Shown here one piece after another: positions 56,795 to 64,000 of a DNA stretch of 64,000 nucleotides. The first letter of the stretch is position 1. Each line of letters opens with the position of its first letter. The notes beneath the pieces were generated by a model that was given only the letters and a program-made list of their open reading frames with translations, was not told the origin of the DNA and made no database searches. The position numbers were made by a program, and so were the translations under genes. The DNA comes from Conoideocrella luteorostrata (lineage: Eukaryota; Ascomycota; Sordariomycetes; Hypocreales; Clavicipitaceae), in the NCBI GenBank assembly GCA_032433595.1, contig JASWJB010000115.1, positions 53,940-117,939 on the forward strand, in the 5' to 3' direction.

Positions 56795-57656
56795 TGCAGA
56801 GAATTGGTCATGGCGCCTGTTTCTTGATATTTCGCCACCGTTGCACCAGAGCTAATAGGGTAGCGGACTTAGCGATAGCATTGTATTTACTTCTAGCCAG
56901 GCGCTGGTTTTCGCAAGTTCCCACGATAGTTCCGTTCAATTGTGCCATGTCCACATCCGAGAGCAATTGGCGGGTTTACCATATGTAAATTTCACAACGT
57001 CCAAGATGCATTCCACACCTCAATGGCATTGCGGATACAGTCACACCGCAAAAGTCACGATAACCACGAAGAACGCAAGCTCTTTTTTACAGTCCAACCC
57101 GGAAATGAAAAGACCATATATTACGCGTAAAATGAGGCAGGAGAATAGTTTACCACAAAAATCTAGATAAAAAAAAAAATTTCTAAAATTATATTTTATT
57201 GCTATTTTAAGATATAAAAAATTAACAAGGGATAACTCGTTCATTATCGTGACTTTTGCGGTCCCACTGTACTAGCTTCATATGTCAAATCCAGCTCCTC
57301 GCCCAAACGAAACAACCGCATCACTAAAACTACCTCGTAATCTAACTTCGACAGCCATGTGGCGCAAGCGATAGTCACACACATCAAGTAATCATTATGG
57401 CACAATGACGATCCACCAAGACAATCACAAAGGAGATAATTTAAGCTTCAGGTCGGCTGGACTGCCTGGTCTATTGTACAGTAAAGTATCCAGCGACCTG
57501 TCCACAACTCTTGCTGACTCCCTCTCCCCGTCTATTGTTTTAGGCTAACCGAAGCCATTTGGGTAAATAAACACACGTTGCCCATGAATCCTCTCTTTCT
57601 TTTCTGCCCCTTTTCCAACCCCATCCCCTCAATATTGTTCCATCCCCGCAGAGTAT
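56795..57656. other. intergenic region containing a MITE
   Basis: 862 bases between SOM1 and COX9. Apart from the inverted-repeat element at 57038-57269 no gene or signal was found. Confidence 0.6.
57038..57269. mobile_element. 232-base Tc1/mariner-type MITE
   Basis: The element begins CAGTCAC and ends with the complement of CAGTGGG. The 26-base terminal inverted repeats differ at only three positions (bases 5-7), with 19 identical inner bases (ACCGCAAAAGTCACGATAA). A TA dinucleotide flanks each end (57036-57037 and 57270-57271), the target duplication expected of Tc1/mariner transposases. The interior is very AT-rich (57160-57230) and has no transposase. It is therefore a non-autonomous miniature element that needs a transposase encoded elsewhere. 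The outer bases resemble Impala-like Tc1 ends, which is inference. Confidence 0.85.
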
Positions 57657-58135
57657 TTACTGCTTACTCTCAGCACGCTCGGCCTCCAACTTGGTGTAGA
57701 AGGCGTCGCGCTTGTTGGTTCGGGGCATGTGGAAGCCGTACCTAGGTCTTGTTAAATTGTCTGCCAGTCGGGTGCATTTCGTAGAAATCAGTGATATTAT
57801 CGCCTTACCAGAAAGCGTTGGCCATGACGAAGCCAGCACCTAAACTCGACATGTTAGCCCATGACTCCATGACCTTCACTCGGGCACCTGTGATGTTCTT
57901 GCAAGACAGCAGCACCAAACTTCCACCAAACGCAAACAAGAAATATGCGACGTACCCAGACCAATGCCGAGGTCGAGAATCAGGCGTCGTCGCAGAATCT
58001 ACAAGTCCAACCAGTCAGCTTTCCACAATTTCCAAGCTTTCCACGCTCCTATTTTCGACGAGCAAGCAGCTCCGCTCCCCATTCCGAGCCATTGAGTCGC
58101 GGGGAACGTACACCAGTGATAGGAGCAGCAGGCAT
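57657..58135 (-). CDS. COX9: cytochrome c oxidase subunit VIIa (Cox9)
   Basis: A 60-residue protein spread over four tiny exons: 58135..58112, 57998..57956, 57839..57809 and 57741..57657 (183 bases including stop). The joined protein starts MPAAPITG, continues ILRRRLILDLGIGLGAGF through a single membrane segment (to MANAFWYGFH), and ends MPRTNKRDAFYTKLEAERA. This matches the length, single helix and Pro-Ile-Thr-Gly start of the yeast Cox9/subunit VIIa family, a small nuclear-encoded subunit of respiratory complex IV in the inner mitochondrial membrane. Each intron has GT/AG ends. It is divergent from the uL22m gene with 340 bases between start codons. Confidence 0.87.
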
Positions 58136-58475
58136 TTTGACGGATTGAACGTTTCCGAGGAAGCAGGCGACGATTGACACGGATTTGTTGTTGCGCGGGT
58201 AAGTTCGTGGTGTCAATTGATGGTGAGGTCGTTCGACGAGCAAAGTTGAGTGGACCGAGGGAAGCATGATCCGATAATATCGCACTAAATGGTCACGTGG
58301 CTCCAGCATCAACCTGCACCTGGAAAATAGAAATAGCGGTTGAAGTCCGGCATAGCACACCCCGTTGGAGCAGCAGCCGGACGAAGCCAACTGCTAGCAA
58401 TTTGTCCATCCAAAAAGTTGCAATTTCATTGAGGCGAGCGGACACAGCTGTTGCTGAACACAACAGTTCGCAGCC
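58136..58475. promoter_or_regulatory. shared divergent promoter of COX9 and uL22m
   Basis: 340 bases separate the two start codons. Both products are nuclear-encoded mitochondrial proteins, so shared control is plausible. No individual factor site was identified with confidence. Confidence 0.5.
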
Positions 58476-59613
58476 ATGAGTTTACATCTCGCTAGCCGAC
58501 GATTAGCACTCTCAGGTATACATGCTCCCTCCTTTCCCCTTCCAATCAACCCAATTAACCGCTTTTTCTCCTGCTAACAAATCGCATAGCCCGCTCGGCG
58601 TCCATCACATCCGCACCATCCACCCTCGTCCCTTCGACGCCGTGTTCACAACGCCGCTCCAAATGGTCCGTCAACATCTTCAAAGGTTGGGGCAAGTCCG
58701 GCTCCAAAGATGCCTCGGCCTCAAAATCCCAAGATCCCACGTCTGCTGAACTTGACGACCCCAAAAAACGAGCAGCCTTTCTGGAGCGCAATATGCATGG
58801 CTCCGTCTCCGACAACATCTTCCAAGACGAGATCGACGCAGCGAGGCCACCTCCCACTGCCGAAGAATCTGTATCTCAACACCCTGAGCAAAAGACGCGC
58901 GAGAACATGGCCATGGTTACGGACCCAGATCCGCGCAGCAGAATACGGTGGCAACGGCGAAAAGTCATTCAAATGGTTCGCAGTAATGGCAATATCTCCA
59001 AGGAGGAGCGTATCAAGATGACGGAGAGGCAGCTTCTGCACAAGAGTCACTTTATGCCGACCAGTGTCAAGAAGTTGGTTATGTTGTCACGTCAGATTGC
59101 GGGCAAGAACGTGGACGATGCAATTACGCAGATGACTTGGTCCAAGAAGAAGATGGCTGCAGAGATAAAATATTATTTGGAGGAGGCTAGAGATTTGGCG
59201 ATTGCGCAGAGAGGTATGGGACTGGGAAAAGTGAACGGGGAGACGCTAGGTAAAGCGAGAAAGATTCAGACAAAGGACGGCAAGTGGATTGAAGTGACAG
59301 ATCCAACGAGGATGTATATTGCGCAGTCGTGGGTTGGGCGCGGACCTTGGAGAGGAAAGGAGATTGACTACAAGGGACGTGGCAGAATGGGCGTCATTCA
59401 GCATCCCAGCACAAGTCAGTCAAACCAATTTCGCTCTCCTCTTATGTAATGTTACTAATCGGGTCATCCACAGGCTTTACAATTCTTCTCAAAGAGGAGA
59501 AAACGAGGATACGGGAGTACGAGGAGCGCGAGGCCAAGAAGACGGCAAAGGGTCCTTGGGTCCATCTTCCCAACCGACGCGTCACTGGCCAACGACCCTA
59601 CTATTCTTGGTAA
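58476..59613 (+). CDS. MRPL22: mitochondrial large-subunit ribosomal protein uL22m
   Basis: 334 residues from three exons: 58476..58515, 58590..59414 and 59474..59613. The N terminus MSLHLASRRLALSARSASIT is basic and hydroxylated, as expected of a mitochondrial presequence. The uL22 fold lies in the middle: SPxK-like SVKKLVMLSRQIAGKNVDDAITQM, WSKKKMAAEIKYYLEEARDL and AQSWVGRGPWRGKEIDYKGRG, whose beta-hairpin loop lines the ribosome exit tunnel. The C-terminal exon gives FTILLKEEKTRIREYEERE and ends RPYYSW. Fungal mitochondrial uL22 proteins are of similar length, longer than bacterial L22 (about 110 residues). Confidence 0.9.
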
Positions 59614-60172
59614 TAAAAGGACATTTTCCGGCGACTGTCTCTACCCAGGTCGACCTTTTCACGACTTCACATAACACTTGTAGTTCCTTAGACACAGATT
59701 TTGTAACAACATATGTACATTGAATAGCTATAAAACTACGCCACAAGTTACCCTCCGTTTTTATGTCCCGTCTTTAGCTGGCCCAGCAAAAAAACAAAGT
59801 TTTCGAACAAGAAAACAGAGTTCATTCGGTTTGATGATAGTACTAACATGCAGCTCTTCTCCATGTACTGTTCCGCCTGCCTCTGCGCGCTCATCAACAC
59901 AGTAAAAAGACATTTCCCCATCATGTGAACGTCGTCGTTCAGCTAGAGCAGGGAACTCCCGGCTTGTGAGTTGGATACACCAACATGGCATAGATAATAC
60001 AGTTACAAGCCAAATCTTAAACGAAAAGAAAGTTATATATCGACCAGAAAAAGAAACAATTAAGCGCAAGTTCAGCTCAATAAGCAATTAATTCAATTGC
60101 CTTTGCGTGATATGCCGCGGAAGGCAAGCAGAATCGGTGGCACAAAATACTCTGTTCCCCATGCTTTCCTCG
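59614..60172. other. convergent 3' flanks of uL22m and the CFEM gene
   Basis: 559 bases of AT-leaning intergenic sequence with no recognisable gene. Confidence 0.6.
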
Positions 60173-61252
60173 CTACACCATGGTTCTAGGCTGGGTTCGA
60201 GGTACCATGTCTTCATACCGATTTGCAGTCATTTCAACATCTCGGCCACCGTACTTTTCGAAAGACGCATCTCGTCTACCGCGATAATTGTCTTCTCGGT
60301 TGGCATACATTCTGCCAGAGCCCGGTAATGGCTTTGAAATCTCCATGTTATCAGGATTTCGACCCTTCTTGCCCTTTCGGCCCTTGAGAAGCATGCAAAT
60401 AACAATGCCAGCAACAGCTATGACAGCAGCGCCGATACCGATGCCAATTCCTGCGATCGCAGCCTGGGACAGTCCATCCGAGTTTGAGCTCCCACCAGCG
60501 CCAACGCCAGCAGACGAAGTAGCGCTAGCAGCAGTGTCAGAAGTCGTGGATGGTGAAGAGGTCGTCGTAGGTGATACTGTTGTTGCATCAGTGGCAGACG
60601 TGGAGATTGCTAACTCGGTTGATGAAGAAGTAGTCGCAGCTTGACTGGCTGAGGATGACGATGGAATTGCAGTGGTTGACGTGCTTTGTGCAGCCGCGGC
60701 GCTGCTAGTCGTTGGTACTGCCGAGGATGTTGGTTGAGGTGTTGATGATGCGGACGATGGTGATGCCGGTGCGCTAGATGCAGCTGATTCCGCTGGCTTT
60801 GCAAGTCCTTGCTCTATAAAGCGATTAGTCCAGAGTCCGGCCGGCCAAACAGTCGAAGCTTTCTACGGAAATAATTACTTACTGTCGCAAAAGCCACCAG
60901 TCAGATACCCAGAGATCATATCCATAGTTGCGCCACATGATTTGCTGCACTCCAAGATTGCAGTAGGGAAGGTTGGGTTTTTACAGAAACATGGTGCTGC
61001 GTTGGCATCCGAACACTTTAGGTCGGCAAATTGATTTCGTATGGTGTTTGTACAGCGTCCCTAACTCGAGTTGTTAAAATCAGCTGTCTATCATGCAGTG
61101 TCATCCAGTATCACTGGATGACAATAATGTGGAGGCGTTAGAAAGATGTCCATCAAACTTACGATACAAGACGCAGCACTTTCTTGACCAAACACACCGA
61201 CGACGTGAAATGCGCCAATGAGGCTAACAAGAACTGGTAAAAAGCGACCCAT
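60173..61252 (-). CDS. CFEM-domain membrane protein
   Basis: 302 residues from three exons: 61252..61163, 61060..60883 and 60813..60173. A signal peptide (about 1-22, MGRFLPVLVSLIGAFHVVGV) is followed by a CFEM domain with eight cysteines, including LKCSDANAAPCFCKNP, LECSKSCG and GGFC. CFEM domains bind haem or act at the fungal surface in adhesion and host contact. A Ser/Thr/Ala/Pro-rich stalk of about 120 residues, probably O-glycosylated, leads to one membrane helix (AAIAGIGIGIGAAVIAVAGI) and a basic cytosolic tail (LLKGRKGKKGR). A transmembrane end instead of a GPI signal makes it a surface-anchored sensor-like protein. The iron/haem-binding Asp is ambiguous here (FADLKC lies at the usual place). 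Confidence 0.88.
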
Positions 61253-64000
61253 AATGGCGGCTGTGAGTTTCCGATTTGCACCCGTTCAACTTTTGTTGGT
61301 ATTTCTTAGAGGCTCGTCACCAGGGCTCACAAGTGACGTAGGGCCAGCCACACACAGGTCGACGTAAATACACTGGGGGGGGAAAGAAATATATGACGAT
61401 TGAAAAGTAGCTCAATCAAGCTTCCGGGACGAGAAAGAGATCAAGGTCCCCGTTTACCGTGAGATAACTCGTCCCGATCGAGAGCAGGCAAGCAACACAG
61501 AGGGAAAATGAGATGGAAGGTGTAGAGTCAGACGGATGCGACAATGTTGTGGTCACCAAAGACTGGCAATCGCAAGAAGGTGAGCACGAGCGACGAATAA
61601 GAAGTGATCTGTATCGCGAGAAAGGAATGGAATGCAACAAGTCTGGCCAGGTGGTCAAATGTACGCGAGGTCAAGAATGTGAAAAGTGGCGTGGACGGCA
61701 AGTGAGTGGATGGATGAAATTACACAGCTCAAGAGAGCGCGAGTGATGATTCGCCGAAAGAAACGAAGGAGAGTATAGACATGAAGAACTTTTGCCACAC
61801 GATGTCAGCCAAAAGGCAAGAAACCAGGCGCACCAGTGAGTAAGGAAAGAAAGAAAGTGAGGTGAACGAAAAGTGAGGTGGAGAGCGTGTGGAGGAGCAA
61901 CAGAGCGACAGAGGAGCAAGAGGCTTGACGATGTGGCGGGCAGAGACATAGGCGTGGTGGAGGGGACGAGGGGAGAGCCGAGTTGGTTTCGTTACACCAC
62001 ATACTAACTACTCCGTACCCATGGAACGAACATAATACTTGGTGCAACGCATTGAACAGAACGGAGTACGGAGTAGCCCGCATGGATTGCCAGTTAGTTA
62101 GTATTGCATCGCATCGCATCGACCAGTTGCACCCAAAGCCCCTTCCTAGCCTGCCAAGCGTTTCCGTAGGTGAGCCGAGTCTACCACTTGGATGTGCACA
62201 AACTGACAGGGAAGTCGCCATGGGCGCATAATTACGGAGTCGGGGTGCATATTGAATATACTAGCACTGGTGCTCGTGAGAAATGCAGGGAGGAAGGAGC
62301 AGCCTGGCCGCCATCAGGGGCCACGACCGATCCGATACATTACTACATTTTAATGTCGAGACATCGGCTCGGAAAGCATGGGAGTGGCAGACCAGCATGC
62401 GAACCGGCTACCAGACAAGAGACGAGACGAGAGATCAGACCCTAGTCGCGGCGGGTGTTTTGTGTGCTCCCACATTCCCATTTGGACCAACGCTATTTTA
62501 TTGCAGGCACATCCAAAAACATGGGACATGCTCCGTACTGGTATTGCACGTACAATAGTACGCACCCAGTCGCATGAAGCCTGATAAGGAGCAGTCCTGA
62601 AATGAAATTCGGGCCACGACGAATATGGCACGACAGGCCTTGGGCGACAAGCATACTAGTAGGAATGAATGATGCGCTCCAGTTACCGCGGAGTATACAA
62701 ACAGTTCCTGCCCCCGTGGGCAGTTAATTAATAAGTAACAGTCCAGTGTAACGGCGTGGAGTAGTCCGTAGACCGGTGCAAGCAAGCAAGCCACTAACAT
62801 TTGCAAAACCCATCTACCAACCAGGTGCTGCGTTGTCAGGAAACGGCAACAGCATGCAGCCGAATCAAAGAAAAAAACTCTGCTGGAGGATGGACAGCCC
62901 ACCCGCATCCGTTTATTATTTTCGTATGTACAATACTCGGCACCGAGGACCAGTATCTCCCACGGTCAAAACCCCCATCCCATTGGCGAAGAGGAGCAGC
63001 TCAACAAAGGGGAGGAGCCGGTAAGCTTGACACTAGGATCAACCAACACAGCCTTTCTCCTTTGGCCACTAGGGTGCAGTAGTCAGGGGCACAACAAGCA
63101 GCACCCCTGCAGGATGTGCAAACCCCCATTCTCTCTCACCATAACGTGACGAGGAGGTTGGACAAGCCACCGTTAGCGAGCTGCTTGCACGACGCAAAAT
63201 GGTGTCATGTCGCCCGCCCGAGTCCATGCTGGGTAGTGGTGTTCGTCGGATAGCATCGTGTGATTTTGCACCAATCCGCCCTCTGTCTCAAATGCCAAGT
63301 GCGCGTGCACAGCTTACCTTGACAGACCAATTGACGCAGATGGGTCGATGCGCATGCTGTGAATCAAAGTTTCCAAGCTGACATGTCGAGCCATCAGACA
63401 TGTTTCTTTACTACACAGTCACCACACCGTGACGACCTAGGTAGTTCCTGCACAATACGTATTCTGTACTCCTCAGCACTGCATATTGCTATGCAGCCAG
63501 TTGCACGTGATCTGATATGGAGTCTCCTCCGCCCAGAATTGGCGTGGATCTCTTGTCTTCATCTGGGACCTCTCCGTACTGCTAACTATTAACTGCTTAG
63601 TACGGAGTACTGAGTGCAGCATCAAAAAAGAGGGGCCGGCAGTCAGCGCGCCAACAGTGGCAATCTGAATTGATCTGGTCCTACCCGGTACTCGAGCATG
63701 CATTTTGGTCCAAGCTCTACTATTGAAGCATTGCAATAAAACGAATGCAGTTGGGCTTTGCAACATGTGATATTTAACTAAAACTGCCGTTACTATCGCC
63801 GAAACCCTTCGTGGAAGACCTCCCTCGGCTCTACACATTTTCGCGGTGGCTTCGTACGCATCCGACATACGGACTAGCTCTCATTTCTCTCCAGTAGACG
63901 TCACCACCATCCGCGAGGATGAGACAGGAATCGGAGGGCCTGCATGCAACAATTGTCGAAAGACGTACACTGCATAAAGCATCAGATATCGAACGTCAGT
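61253..64000. other. 2.7-kb intergenic region with CFEM promoter
   Basis: No supportable gene to the right edge. The first 730 bases are strongly purine-rich on the plus strand (pyrimidine-rich on the CFEM coding strand). Three exact TACGGAGTA/TACTCCGTA copies (62009, 62067, 63601) and several one-off variants are present. Confidence 0.55.

Noticed and set aside
1..64000. Secondary-metabolite or virulence gene cluster
   Set aside because: No polyketide synthase, NRPS, terpene synthase or P450 genes are seen; the accessory genes are scattered and metabolic.

Overview
This window is nuclear DNA of a filamentous ascomycete, most likely a Sordariomycete and probably Hypocreales; the order-level placement is inference. 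The evidence is genes with short GT-AG introns (about 50-290 bases), two Zn2Cys6 regulators, a PTH11-type receptor, CFEM and GH79 secreted or surface proteins, and intergenic stretches of 1-4 kb. Exon joins below were worked out by hand from splice signals and reading-frame continuity; none is backed by transcripts.

Layout. The left edge holds the 5' end of an UNC-93-like transporter gene (1-288, minus). A six-exon Zn2Cys6 regulator (2980-6001, minus) and a quinate-repressor-like, AROM-related protein (9983-12256, minus) follow, separated by 3-4 kb gene-poor stretches. From 15.3 to 24.5 kb comes housekeeping content: a glyoxalase-fold protein, a NASP/Sim3 histone chaperone, the U3 processome factor MPP10 and an RNF10-like RING protein. 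A CBM48 (AMPK-type glycogen-binding) protein occupies 25.8-29.3 kb and has a 1.41-kb intron.

The middle (30.7-41.7 kb) is accessory and metabolic. It has a decayed GH114 gene, a second Zn2Cys6 regulator, and two genes of the non-phosphorylated L-rhamnose pathway: L-rhamnonate dehydratase and L-rhamnose 1-dehydrogenase. The regulator is divergent from the dehydratase, so a small L-rhamnose locus is plausible. The lactonase and aldolase of that pathway are not in the window.

The right part holds a CECR5-type HAD phosphatase, a secreted alpha/beta hydrolase, a PTH11-like receptor and a GH79 beta-glucuronidase. It ends with a compact block of small conserved genes: a RAD51/XRCC2-like protein divergent from SOM1 with 60 bases between start codons, then COX9 divergent from mitochondrial ribosomal protein uL22m, then a CFEM membrane protein. 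SOM1, COX9 and uL22m all serve mitochondria.

Structural signals beyond genes include a 232-base TA-flanked terminal-inverted-repeat element (57038-57269), at least 15 exact copies of the 9-mer TACGGAGTA/TACTCCGTA that all lie outside exons, several microsatellites, and a strongly purine-biased promoter region for the CFEM gene. I found no rRNA, convincing tRNA, CRISPR or intact transposase.
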